Shown here piece by piece: positions 24,553-35,783 of a DNA stretch of 64,000 nt. Position numbers and translations under genes: made by a program. This DNA comes from Azoarcus_F sp048158365 (lineage in GTDB: Bacteria > Pseudomonadota > Gammaproteobacteria > Burkholderiales > Rhodocyclaceae), in NCBI GenBank assembly GCA_048158365.1, contig JBLLNL010000009.1; one strand, written 5' to 3'. Numbering within the stretch: position 1 is the first letter of the stretch; each line of letters starts with the position of its first letter. A model generated the notes under the pieces. The model saw nothing but the letters and a program-made list of their open reading frames with translations, ran no database searches and had not been told where the DNA came from.

Positions 24553-26001
24553 GTGTCGATTACCGCCTTGGCCTTGACGAAATCGCCTTCACCGTCTCCT
24601 GACCGCTTCGATGTGCGCTGGCTCGCCGAGGCCCTGCGCCTGCGCGAGGCTGCAGACGGACGGGTGCGGGATGCGCACGCGGTCGCCGCTGCGCGCGAGC
24701 ATCGCGGCGACGCGGAGTCCAGGGTGCTGATGCGTGCCGCCCTGCTCGGCGAAACGGACGGGCTCGCCGCGCAGATCGAGGCATGGCGTGGACGAACCCG
24801 CATCGTGTTCATGGTGCTGGCCGCGATTGCGCTGATCGGCGGGTTCGGTGCAGCCGTGGCGGCCGTGGGTGACGGCAATCGCCCGGTGAATGTGGTGTGG
24901 TCGTTGGGTGCGCTGCTCGGCGTGCATGTGCTGATGCTGCTGCTGTGGTGCGCGAGTTTTATTGTATCGGCCGGCGATGGAGGCGGCGCGCTGGGGCGGC
25001 TTTGGTTGTGGCTGTCGACCCGGTTTGCATCGGTCGCGACGAGTCGTCACGTACCGGTCGCGCTGCTGGCGCTGTATCGGCGTGAGCGGCTGCTGCGGTG
25101 GTGGCTGGGCACGGTCACGCATGGGCTGTGGACCGCGGCGCTTGGCGGCGTGGTGCTGGGCCTGCTGCTGAGCTTTGCATTGCGCGCCTACGGTTTCGTG
25201 TGGGAGACCACGATTCTGCCGGTCGCCCTGTTCGAGCGCCTCGTCGCTGCGTTGGGGTGGCTGCCGTCGCAGGTCGGCTTCGCGGTTCCGGATACTGATA
25301 TGGTGCGTGCGAGCGGCCTGTCGGTGGCAGGGGACGAGCTGGCGCGCCGTGCATGGGCCTCATGGCTGCTCGGCTGTGTGGTCGTGTATGGCATCGTTCC
25401 CCGGGGGCTGCTGTGGGCGGCCTGCGCCGCTCAGGTCGTGCAGCGGCGCTCGCGCACCCGGCTCGACCTCGGTCAGCCCGGCTATGCGCAACTGCTCGCA
25501 CGCCTCACGCCGGCAAGCGAACGGATCGGTGTCACCGATTCTGCGCCGGCCCGGATCGCGGGGGCGCATGTCGCCGATCCGCACGCGGCGGCCGGGCAGG
25601 GCGCAGTCATGGTCGGCGTCGAATTGCGCGACGACCTGGGCGCATCGCCACTGTCCCTGCCGGGCGTGCGGAGCGAAGGCGTGATCGAGTCGCGCGAGCA
25701 GCGTCGTCGCGTGCTGGCCGATTTTGCCCGGAATCCGCCGGCGCGCCTGTTGATCGTGTGCGACCCACGCCTGTCTCCGGATCGCGGCAGCCTCGCGCTG
25801 CTTGCCGAACTGGCCGATCATGCGGATGCCGCGCGGATCTGGCTGTTCGCCGCCGAACGCGCCGACAGCGAGCGCCTCGCGCACTGGCGTGCCGGCCTGG
25901 CTGAAACCGGTTTCGATCGGCGTGCCGTGGTCGAGACCGAGCATGATGCGCTGGCCTGGCTGCAAGGCCTCGACACGCACGGGGTCGACGATGCGAGCTG
26001 A
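24553..26001 (+). CDS. DUF2868 membrane protein
   Basis: About 482 aa, with TM segments near the N-terminus (IVFMVLAAIALIGGFGAAV, LGALLGVHVLMLLLWCASF) and two more around residues 190-280, then a soluble C-terminal part. Pattern RWLAEALRLREAADGRVRDAH...RAALLGETDGL is typical of DUF2868. No ATG is suitably placed; the GTG at 24553 is my choice, TTG at 24568 or 24574 being alternatives. Its stop overlaps the next gene, a DUF3482 GTPase. The DUF2868-DUF3482 pair is conserved together in proteobacteria, but its role is not known. Confidence 0.82.
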   Translation: MSITALALTKSPSPSPDRFDVRWLAEALRLREAADGRVRDAHAVAAAREHRGDAESRVLMRAALLGETDGLAAQIEAWRGRTRIVFMVLAAIALIGGFGAAVAAVGDGNRPVNVVWSLGALLGVHVLMLLLWCASFIVSAGDGGGALGRLWLWLSTRFASVATSRHVPVALLALYRRERLLRWWLGTVTHGLWTAALGGVVLGLLLSFALRAYGFVWETTILPVALFERLVAALGWLPSQVGFAVPDTDMVRASGLSVAGDELARRAWASWLLGCVVVYGIVPRGLLWAACAAQVVQRRSRTRLDLGQPGYAQLLARLTPASERIGVTDSAPARIAGAHVADPHAAAGQGAVMVGVELRDDLGASPLSLPGVRSEGVIESREQRRRVLADFARNPPARLLIVCDPRLSPDRGSLALLAELADHADAARIWLFAAERADSERLAHWRAGLAETGFDRRAVVETEHDALAWLQGLDTHGVDDAS

Positions 26002-27418
26002 ATCCGGCATCCGTCGGCCACTGCACCTGGCCGTGGTCGGGCATACCAACACCGGCAAGACCTCACTGCTGCGCACGCTGACGCGGGACGCCGGTTTCGG
26101 GGAGGTCTCCAGCCGGCCCAGTACGACCCGTCATGTCGAAGGTGCGCGCCTGATGGCCGATGGCGAGGTGCTGGTGGAACTGTTCGACACACCGGGCATG
26201 GAAGACCCGATCGCGTTGCTGGAACTGCTGGAGGACATCGCGGCCACGCAGCAAGCGCAGGGCCGGCAACGCCTCGACGGGCCGGCACGGGTCGAGCGCT
26301 TTCTCGCGTCGCCTGCCGCGCACGGCCGCTTCGAGCAGGAGGCGAAGGTACTCAGGCAGTTGCTCGCGAGTGACGCGGGCCTGTACGTGATCGACGCGCG
26401 CGATCCGGTGCTGGCCAAGCACAGGGACGAGCTTGCGGTGCTGGGCAGTTGTGCGGTGCCGCTGCTGCCCGTGCTCAACTTCGTGCGCGCCGCCGAGGCC
26501 AACGAGCCAGCGTGGCGCGAGGCCTTGTCGCGTCTCGGCCTGCACGCGGTCGTGCGTTTCGATACGGTCGCGCCCGAGCGCGACGGCGAGCGCAGGCTGT
26601 ATGAAAAGCTCGCCACGCTGCTCGACGGATTCCGGCCGGCGCTGGAAAAATTGGTGGCCTGTCGCGAGCGGGAGGCCGGTCTGCGCCATCGGGCTGCGCT
26701 GCGCCTGATCGCGGAAATGCTCATCGATGCGGCGGCCTGCGGCATGGCGCTGCCGGGCAGTGATCCCGCACGGATTGCCGAAGGGATCGAAAGTCTCAAC
26801 ACACGGGTGCGCGAGCGCGAACAGCGCTGTGTCGAGGCCTTGCTGGACCTGTATCGCTTCGGGCCCCACGATGTCGATGCGGATCAGCTGCCCCTGATCG
26901 ACGGGCGCTGGGAGAACGATCTGTTTCACCCGGAGACGCTGCGTCAAATGGGGGTCAAGCTCGGTACCGGTGCGGCGGCGGGCGCTGCCGCAGGTGCCGG
27001 CATCGACCTGATGGTGGGCGGCCTGACGCTGGGGGCGGCCGCGGCCCTCGGTGCGCTTGCAGGCGGAGGCTGGCAGGCGATGCGGCACTTCGGTGGTCGG
27101 GTCGTCGGCGCGATCACCGGACAGCGGGAATTATCGGTCGGCGATCCGATTCTGCGCTTGCTGGTGTTGCGACAATTGCACCTGTTGCATGCGCTGGAGT
27201 CGCGGGGGCACGCTGCGATGAAGCCCATCCACGGGTTTGCGGACGAAGCGCGCAAATGGCAGCAGGGCGCGCTGCCGGCCCCGGTCGAGCTGGCGCGTGC
27301 ACATCGCGAATGGTCGGCCATGGATGGTCGCGTCGAGGACAGCGTGGCGCGGACCGACGCGATCGAACGCCTGGCCGATCTGCTCGGCGACGCCTTCGAT
27401 TCAGCCGCTGTCGAGTAG
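25991..27418 (+). CDS. DUF3482 GTPase
   Basis: 475-aa P-loop GTPase: G1 motif AVVGHTNTGKTSLL at the N-terminus, G3 DTPGMEDP, and a Gly/Ala-rich segment (GTGAAAGAAAGAGIDLMVGG) in the C-terminal DUF3482 region that may contact a membrane. The start at 25991 overlaps the DUF2868 stop by 11 bp, implying coupled translation and a shared job, plausibly at the inner membrane. A typical NKxD motif is not obvious; LPVLNFV may take its place. Target unknown. Confidence 0.85.
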   Translation: MRAESGIRRPLHLAVVGHTNTGKTSLLRTLTRDAGFGEVSSRPSTTRHVEGARLMADGEVLVELFDTPGMEDPIALLELLEDIAATQQAQGRQRLDGPARVERFLASPAAHGRFEQEAKVLRQLLASDAGLYVIDARDPVLAKHRDELAVLGSCAVPLLPVLNFVRAAEANEPAWREALSRLGLHAVVRFDTVAPERDGERRLYEKLATLLDGFRPALEKLVACREREAGLRHRAALRLIAEMLIDAAACGMALPGSDPARIAEGIESLNTRVREREQRCVEALLDLYRFGPHDVDADQLPLIDGRWENDLFHPETLRQMGVKLGTGAAAGAAAGAGIDLMVGGLTLGAAAALGALAGGGWQAMRHFGGRVVGAITGQRELSVGDPILRLLVLRQLHLLHALESRGHAAMKPIHGFADEARKWQQGALPAPVELARAHREWSAMDGRVEDSVARTDAIERLADLLGDAFDSAAVE

Positions 27419-27432
27419 CAGCCTGTCGCACC

Positions 27433-27468
27433 AAAACATCGGGGCGCCGAAGCGCCCCGATGTGTTTT
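27433..27468. terminator. Bidirectional terminator between DUF3482 gene and lpdA
   Basis: Stem CATCGGGGCGC (27437-27447), loop CGAA, complement GCGCCCCGATG (27452-27462), with TGTTTT on the right and AAAA on the left. It lies between convergent genes and can serve both strands. Confidence 0.85.
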
Positions 27469-27482
27469 CAGCGGGATGTTTC

Positions 27483-29315
27483 TTACTTCTTGCGCTGCGG
27501 CGGCAGGTCGGTGCAGCTGCCGTGTGCGACCTCGGCAGCCAGACCGACTGTCTCGCCCAAGGTCGGGTGGGGGTGGATGGTCTTGCCGATATCGACCGCA
27601 TCCGCGCCCATCTCGATCGCGAGGCAGACTTCGCCGATCATGTCGCCGGCCGATGGGCCGACGATGGTGCCGCCGATGATCCGATGCGTCTCCGCATCGA
27701 AGATCAGCTTGGTGAAGCCGTATTCAGCGCCGTTGGCGATCGCGCGCCCCGAAGCGGCCCATGGGAACTTGGCGGTGTCGACCTTCCTGCCCTCGGCCTT
27801 GGCCTGCGCCTCGGTGTAGCCGACCCAGGCCACCTCCGGATCGGTGTAGGCCACGCCCGGGATCACGGTGGCATCGAAGGCCGCCTTGTGACCGGCAGCC
27901 ACTTCGGCCGCGACATGGCCCTCATGTACCGCCTTGTGGGCGAGCATGGGTTGGCCGACGATGTCGCCGATCGCAAAGATGTGCGCCACGTTGGTGCGCA
28001 TCTGCGCGTCGGCCGGGATGAAACCGCGCTCATCGACGATCACGCCGGCCTTGTCCGCACCGATCTTCTTGCCGTTCGGCGACCGACCGACCGACTGCAG
28101 GATCATGTCGTACCGGACTGGCTCGGCCGGCACGCCTTCACCTTCGAACTTGACCCACAGCCCATCGTCCCTGGCCTCGACCGCGACCGTCCTGGTCTTT
28201 AACATGACCTTGTCGAAGCGGTGGGCGTTCTGCTTCTCCCACACCTTGACCGCGTCGCGGTCCGGGCCCTGCATGAGCCCGTCGAGCATCTCGACCACAT
28301 CGATGCGCGTGCCCAGCGACGAATACACCGTGGCCATCTCAAGCCCGATGATGCCGCCGCCGATCACCAGCATCTTCTCCGGCACCTGACGCAGTTCCAG
28401 CGCGCCGGTCGAATCGACGATTCGCGGATCCTTCGGGATGAAGGGCAGATGCACCGCGGCGCTGCCGGCGGCGATGATGCACTGCTTGAACTTCACCACC
28501 TTCTTCGCGCCGGTCTTGTCCTGCGCGTTGCCGGACGTCTCCTCGACCTCGAGGTGATGCGGATCGAGAAAATGACCGTAGCCGCGGATCACGTCCACCT
28601 TGCGCCCCTTGGCCATGCCCGAGAGCCCGCCGGTGAGCTTGCCGACCACGCCATCCTTGTGCTTTCTGAGCGCATCGATATCGACCGAGGGCTTCTCGAA
28701 GCCGATGCCGACCGAGCCCATGTGCCGGGCCTCGTCCATTACCGCGGCCACATGCAGCAAGGCCTTGGACGGAATGCAGCCTACATTCAGGCACACGCCG
28801 CCGAGCGTGGCGTACCGTTCGATCACCGCGGCCTTGAGCCCCAGATCGGCCGCGCGAAACGCGGCCGAGTAGCCACCGGGGCCCGCGCCGAGCACGACCA
28901 GGTCGTATTCGGCATCGGCGCTGCCGCCGTGCGACGCAGCCGCCGGCGCCGCTGTCGGTCCTCCCCCTTCAAGAGGGCGGCTGGGAGGGGGATTGGTTGC
29001 GCTTGCTGCAGGTTGTGTCCCATCCCCACCCCGACCCTCCCCTTGAAGGGGAGGGGGCGAAGCCGCAGCCGCCGCACCGGCCTCGACCTTGATCAGCGCG
29101 CTGCCTTCGGCAACCTTGTCGCCGATCGCGACCAGCACTTCCTTGACCACGCCGGCTGCCGAGGAGGGCACGTCCATCGTCGCCTTGTCGGACTCGAGAG
29201 TGCAGATCGCGTCATCGATCGCGATCGTGTCGCCCGGCTTCACGAACAGTTCGATCACCGGCACCGCATCGAAATCCCCGATGTCCGGGACCTTGACTTC
29301 CACTAACTCACTCAT
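27483..29315 (-). CDS. lpdA: Dihydrolipoyl dehydrogenase with N-terminal lipoyl domain (PDH E3)
   Basis: E3 of the pyruvate dehydrogenase complex; reoxidises dihydrolipoamide with NAD+. The 610-aa protein carries an N-terminal lipoyl domain (lipoylated Lys44 in ESDKATMDV), a linker, then FAD binding GAGPGGYS (~143-150), the redox disulfide Cys175/Cys180 in GGVCLNVGCIPSK, NAD-binding IGGGIIGLEMA and the C-terminal HPHPTLGE with the catalytic His. Residues ~87-119 of the linker are encoded by a 96-bp palindromic element shared with aceF. It is last in aceE-aceF-lpdA and ends at a bidirectional terminator. Confidence 0.97.
   Translation of the reverse strand: MSELVEVKVPDIGDFDAVPVIELFVKPGDTIAIDDAICTLESDKATMDVPSSAAGVVKEVLVAIGDKVAEGSALIKVEAGAAAAASPPPLQGEGRGGDGTQPAASATNPPPSRPLEGGGPTAAPAAASHGGSADAEYDLVVLGAGPGGYSAAFRAADLGLKAAVIERYATLGGVCLNVGCIPSKALLHVAAVMDEARHMGSVGIGFEKPSVDIDALRKHKDGVVGKLTGGLSGMAKGRKVDVIRGYGHFLDPHHLEVEETSGNAQDKTGAKKVVKFKQCIIAAGSAAVHLPFIPKDPRIVDSTGALELRQVPEKMLVIGGGIIGLEMATVYSSLGTRIDVVEMLDGLMQGPDRDAVKVWEKQNAHRFDKVMLKTRTVAVEARDDGLWVKFEGEGVPAEPVRYDMILQSVGRSPNGKKIGADKAGVIVDERGFIPADAQMRTNVAHIFAIGDIVGQPMLAHKAVHEGHVAAEVAAGHKAAFDATVIPGVAYTDPEVAWVGYTEAQAKAEGRKVDTAKFPWAASGRAIANGAEYGFTKLIFDAETHRIIGGTIVGPSAGDMIGEVCLAIEMGADAVDIGKTIHPHPTLGETVGLAAEVAHGSCTDLPPQRKK
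28960..29055. repeat. Palindromic element in frame inside lpdA linker
   Basis: A ~96-bp element flanked by inverted ends CTCCCCCTTCAAG (left) and CTTGAAGGGGAGG (right), with an internal pairing GGGGATTGG/CCATCCCC. It is translated without frameshift (PPLQGEGRGGDG ... PSRPLEGGG) between the lipoyl and catalytic domains. A nearly identical copy is in aceF at 30690-30787. Confidence 0.85.
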
Positions 29316-29327
29316 GATGCGGCCTCC

Positions 29328-31043
29328 TTACAGCATGACCCGACGGAAGTCGGCCAGCAGTTGTGCGAGATAGACGTTGAAGCGCGTCGCCAGCGCCCCG
29401 TCGATGACGCGGTGATCCGCGGTCAGCGAAAGCGGCAGCGTCAGGCGTGGCACGAACGCCTTGCCATCCCACACCGGCTTCATCACGGACTTGTTGACCC
29501 CGAGGATCGCGACCTCGGGCGCATTGACGATAGGCGCGAAGTAGGTGCCGCCGATCCCCCCGAGGCTCGAGATCGTGAAGCAGGCCCCCGACATGTCGGC
29601 CGGGCCGATCTTGCCATCGCGCGCCTTCTTGGCGAGTGCCCCCGATTCGGCGGCGATGTCGAACACGCTCTTCTGGTCTGCGTTTTTGATCACCGGCACC
29701 ACCAGGCCGTTCGGCGTGTCGGCGGCGAACGCGATGTTGAAGTACTTCTTGTAGACCAGATTGTCGCCATCGAGGCTGGTATTGAACTCCGGGAACTCCT
29801 GCAGAGCGCGCACCGAGGCCTTGATGATGAAGGCCAGCATCGTGAGCTTCTTGCCGGACTTCTCGAACTCCTTGTTCATCTGGACGCGGAAGGCCTCCAG
29901 GTCGGTGATGTCGGCGTCCTCGTGATAGGTCACCGCCGGGATCATCACCCAGTTGCGCGCGAGGTTCTGGCCGGAGATCTTCTTGATCCGGCTCAACGGC
30001 TTGACTTCGACCTCGCCGAACTTCGCGAAATCGACCTTGGGCCACGGCAGCAGATCCAGACCGCCCCCCAGGCCGGCGCCCGCGGCTGCGGCGGGCGTTC
30101 TGCCCGGCACGACGCCTGAGCTCATCGCGCCCTTCACGAAAGCGGTGACGTCATCCTTCAGGATGCGGTTCTTCGGACCGCTGCCTTTCACCTGCGCCAG
30201 ATCGGCGCCGAGTTCGCGCGCATAGGCACGCACCGACGGGCTGGCGTGGACCTTGCCGCCGAGCTTGACCGCGGACGGGGCGGCCGCGGCAGATGGGGCA
30301 GCCGGGGCAGGGGCCGGGGCTGGAGCGGCAGGGGCCGCTGTGGGAGCGGCGCGAGTCGCGATTTCGGCGTTCCCGCCCGGTTCGGCGTTGTTCGCAGCGG
30401 GCGCCGCTCCTGCGGGTGCGCCGGCCGTCTCGACCCGGATCAGCACCGAACCCTCGGACACCTTGTCGCCGATGCCGACCAGCACCTCCTTGATCACGCC
30501 ACTGGCCGAAGAGGGCACGTCCATCGTGGCCTTGTCCGATTCCAGGGTCGCGATCGCGTCTTCTTCCTTGATCGTGTCGCCGACCTTCACGAACAGCTCG
30601 ATCACCGGCACGGCATCAAAATCGCCGATGTCCGGGACCTTCACGTCGACGACCCCGCCGCCGGCGCTGGCCGGGGCGGCGGCCTGTGCTCCTCCCCCTT
30701 CAAGGGGGGGGCTGGCAGGGGGATGGGTTGCGCTTGCTGCAGTTTGTGACCCATCCCCACCCCGGCCCTCCCCTTGAAGGGGAGGGAGAGTGGCCGCCGC
30801 GCCGGCGGCCTCGACCTTGATCAGCACATTGCCCTCGGACACCTTGTCGCCGAGTCCGACCAGCACCTCCTTTACGACACCACTGGCGGAGGAGGGCACG
30901 TCCATCGTGGCCTTGTCCGACTCCAGGGTCGCGATCGAATCCTCCACGTTGATCGTGTCACCGACCTTGACGAACAGTTCGATCACCGGCACGTCGGAGA
31001 AATCGCCGATGTCCGGTACCTTCACTTCGATGAGTTGGCTCAT
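29328..31043 (-). CDS. aceF: Dihydrolipoamide acetyltransferase (PDH E2)
   Basis: E2 core of pyruvate dehydrogenase, transferring acetyl to CoA. The 571-aa protein has two lipoyl domains (lipoyl lysines Lys44 and Lys171 in ESDKATMDV), Ala/Pro linkers, an E3/E1-binding domain (VHASPSVRAYARELGADL, VKGSGPKNRILKDDV) and the catalytic domain ending with LSLTADHRVIDGALATRF, which holds the active-site His and Asp. The first linker contains the palindromic element (residues ~86-119) and the second contains a REP-like sequence (residues ~227-235), both in frame. 12 bp separate it from lpdA. Confidence 0.96.
   Translation of the reverse strand: MSQLIEVKVPDIGDFSDVPVIELFVKVGDTINVEDSIATLESDKATMDVPSSASGVVKEVLVGLGDKVSEGNVLIKVEAAGAAATLPPLQGEGRGGDGSQTAASATHPPASPPLEGGGAQAAAPASAGGGVVDVKVPDIGDFDAVPVIELFVKVGDTIKEEDAIATLESDKATMDVPSSASGVIKEVLVGIGDKVSEGSVLIRVETAGAPAGAAPAANNAEPGGNAEIATRAAPTAAPAAPAPAPAPAAPSAAAAPSAVKLGGKVHASPSVRAYARELGADLAQVKGSGPKNRILKDDVTAFVKGAMSSGVVPGRTPAAAAGAGLGGGLDLLPWPKVDFAKFGEVEVKPLSRIKKISGQNLARNWVMIPAVTYHEDADITDLEAFRVQMNKEFEKSGKKLTMLAFIIKASVRALQEFPEFNTSLDGDNLVYKKYFNIAFAADTPNGLVVPVIKNADQKSVFDIAAESGALAKKARDGKIGPADMSGACFTISSLGGIGGTYFAPIVNAPEVAILGVNKSVMKPVWDGKAFVPRLTLPLSLTADHRVIDGALATRFNVYLAQLLADFRRVML
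30339..30363. repeat. REP-like unit inside the aceF linker
   Basis: TGTGGGAGCGGCGCGAGTCG continuing CGATT matches the intergenic REP units at 20391-20513 (GTGGGAGCGGCGCAAGCCGC). It is read in frame as NAEIATRAAP in the Ala/Pro linker of aceF. An inverted, diverged GGCGCCGCTCCTGCGGG follows at 30401-30417, as expected for a REP pair. Confidence 0.7.
30690..30787. repeat. Palindromic element in frame inside aceF linker
   Basis: Second copy of the lpdA element (28960-29055), about 90% identical by eye: inverted ends CCTCCCCCTTCAAG and CTTGAAGGGGAGG with GGGATGGG/CCCATCCCC inside. It encodes LPPLQGEGRGGDG ... SPPLEGGG between lipoyl domains 1 and 2. Confidence 0.85.
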
Positions 31044-31063
31044 TGTCTTGTCTCCTTGCGCGC

Positions 31064-33745
<2,682 letters not shown>

Positions 33746-34218
33746 GGTTTGTCTCCTCATGACATGCCGTTTGCAAAACCCGCCCGAATGGACGGGACGC
33801 TTCCTGAAAGCACGCGCGTGAGCCTCCCGCAAGCCCCGCTTGTTTCGTAATATAAAACGTTATCTCGTTAGGCGCAATAGAAAAGTCGGTTTTGCTCCAG
33901 TTCAGGGATCTGCCTGCGGGTCCGGACATAGCCGAAACACTTGGCGAGCGCGGGTGATCAGGTCCGATCGCGCATTGCACGACTGGTGCAGACCTCCATC
34001 CAGGGGTGGCGAAACGGGTGGAGGCCTGAGCCGAAGGGCCTGCGGTCCGGAAATGCACACAAGTACCCTTTGGGCGCATCCGCGCGCGTCGAGGTACCGG
34101 GATTGATGCGCCCGTGCGGTGCGAGCAACGGACACGAAAAAGAACCTGTCAGGGCATGAGGGAGGGAGGGAGAGCATCCCCGACCGGTTTGACAAAAAGG
34201 GCAAAGATCCCGGAGCGG
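33746..34218. other. Intergenic region upstream of aceE
   Basis: 473 bp with no convincing gene. It holds the putative aceE promoter (33849-33877) and a leader of about 100 nt; a small hairpin TGCACGACTGGTGCA lies near 33977. The open frames here lack ribosome sites and recognisable protein patterns. I see no riboswitch or terminator that I can defend. Confidence 0.5.
33849..33877 (-). promoter_or_regulatory. Candidate promoter of aceE-aceF-lpdA
   Basis: On the minus strand TTGCGC (33877-33872), a 17-bp spacer and TATATT (33854-33849) lie ~105 bp before the aceE start, in an AT-rich patch. The -10 matches 5 of 6 positions, the -35 three. By eye only. Confidence 0.5.
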
Positions 34219-35406
34219 TCATTGTGCCGAGGCTCGATGTCGATCGGATTCATTTGCGAATACGACGACCCCGTTCTTCACTTCGCCCATGAATACGTCG
34301 TGCGCGCTGGTAATCGCTTCGTGCTGATCCCGGGTGAAGGGACGCCGGTATGTCATCACCACTCCTTCGACCGTCTGCCGCAGGTCTTCGAGCGCTTCAC
34401 GAATGCGATCACCATCGGTGCTGCCCGCCTGTCCGATCGCCGCCGCGAGCAGTAGCAGTGAATCATAGCCTTGTGCGGCCGCAGGCGGAACAGGGATTCG
34501 TTCATTTCCGGTGCGCGCCCGCCAGGATTCCAGGAATGCCCTGCGCCGTTCGGTCGTCGGTTCGGGGATGAAGGTCTGCGGCATGCGCGCGCCCTCTGCA
34601 TTCGGTCCGGCATCGTCGATGAAGTTCGACATCGCCAGTGTCCAGCTTCCGATTAGCGGCACGCGCCAGCCCAGGCGCGCCATGCCGTTCGCGATCTGTG
34701 CGAGCTCGGGCCCGATCCCGTAGGTCAGGATCGCCTGCGCATTTGCGTCGCGGGCGCGGCGCAGGTGCGGCGTCATGTCGGCCTGCTTCAGCTGAAAAAG
34801 TTCGATCGCCACCGGCGTGATGCCACGTGCCGACAGCGCCGCCTCCAGGTTCTCGCGTCCGAGCTGGCCGTAATTGGTTGCGTCGTGGAAGATCGCCACC
34901 CGGTTCAGGCGGCGTCGATCGATCGCCTCGACCACGATCATCGCCGCCTGGATGCTGTCGTTGGCCGACACCCTGAACACGAAATTGTCGGGATGTTCCG
35001 GCGGCAGGAACTGTCGGGTGACCAGGCTGCCGGTTGCCACCGACGTGATGACCGGTATGCGGGCTTGCTGATAATAGCGTTGACTGGCCAACGCCACGCC
35101 GGTGTTGACGATGCCCAATCCCGCCACGATGTTCTGTTCGTCGATCAGTTCCTGCACGACCTGCGCACCGCGTTCGTTGCGCGCCTCATCGTCGCGTTCG
35201 ACCAGTTCGATCGGCCGGCCGAGGACGCCGCCCGCGGCGTTCACCTCGGACGCGGCAATGCGGATGCCATCGCGCATCGACAGCCCCATCGGACTGGAAC
35301 CCCCGGTGAAGGGGCCCGACACGCCGATGCGTATCGTGTCGCTCGCCAGTGTGCTCAGACTCAGCAGGCCGGTCAGGCACAGAACCGCAAGGGACTTGGC
35401 AGACAT
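34219..35406 (-). CDS. Branched-chain amino acid-type ABC transporter substrate-binding protein
   Basis: LivJ-like periplasmic binding protein, 395 aa, with signal peptide MSAKSLAVLCLTGLLSLSTLAS; the ATG at 35406 is preferred over the in-frame ATG at 35436. Mature motifs: IRIGVSGPFTGGSSPMGLSMRDGIRIAASEVNAAGG (spans residues ~22-58), then VERDDEARNERGAQVVQELI and TYGIGPELAQIANGMARLGW. No LivHMGF transporter genes are near. Instead it diverges from a sensor kinase gene, so it may act as a solute receptor for that kinase or serve a distant transporter. Ligand unknown. Confidence 0.88.
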   Translation of the reverse strand: MSAKSLAVLCLTGLLSLSTLASDTIRIGVSGPFTGGSSPMGLSMRDGIRIAASEVNAAGGVLGRPIELVERDDEARNERGAQVVQELIDEQNIVAGLGIVNTGVALASQRYYQQARIPVITSVATGSLVTRQFLPPEHPDNFVFRVSANDSIQAAMIVVEAIDRRRLNRVAIFHDATNYGQLGRENLEAALSARGITPVAIELFQLKQADMTPHLRRARDANAQAILTYGIGPELAQIANGMARLGWRVPLIGSWTLAMSNFIDDAGPNAEGARMPQTFIPEPTTERRRAFLESWRARTGNERIPVPPAAAQGYDSLLLLAAAIGQAGSTDGDRIREALEDLRQTVEGVVMTYRRPFTRDQHEAITSAHDVFMGEVKNGVVVFANESDRHRASAQ

Positions 35407-35783
35407 GCGGGGCTCACATCCGGTTGGGAGTGACACAATGTACGGCCCGCACCCCCCGAATATAATTGGCGAAAACCCGAAGGCCGCGCGTCATCGCGGG
35501 CCCCGTAAGGGAAACACCGGATTAACCTGTTGTCACCGCTCTGTGACAATCGCCTGGAACGAATCGATCGGGCACCACCGGTCTCGGCCTTACACCGCTT
35601 CACTCTCGTCGTCCGACCCAATGTCCGAATCCGTGAGCCCGCAGATCGTCAGGAACAAGCCCTCACGGCCGATCGATCGGTCGAGCCGGAGCCGTGTCCC
35701 ACTCGGGCGAGGCGTAGGATGGCAAAGCCGGACCGGAAGAGCAGGGCCGTGCCCGCGTTCAATGGCCTCCTCGGGGCACCGGG
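35407..35783. promoter_or_regulatory. Divergent control region with TTGTCAC-N6-GTGACAA inverted repeat
   Basis: A 377-bp gap between the binding-protein gene and the sensor kinase gene. It contains a perfect inverted repeat TTGTCAC (35530-35536), 6-bp spacer, GTGACAA (35543-35549), and a consensus TATAAT at 35461-35466 in an otherwise GC-rich setting. The repeat is a plausible operator for the FixJ-type regulator encoded downstream or another dimeric regulator. No gene is evident in the gap. Confidence 0.5.

Noticed and set aside
33840..34106. 88-aa plus-strand frame upstream of aceE
   Set aside because: No ribosome site, no protein pattern, and it overlaps the likely aceE promoter.
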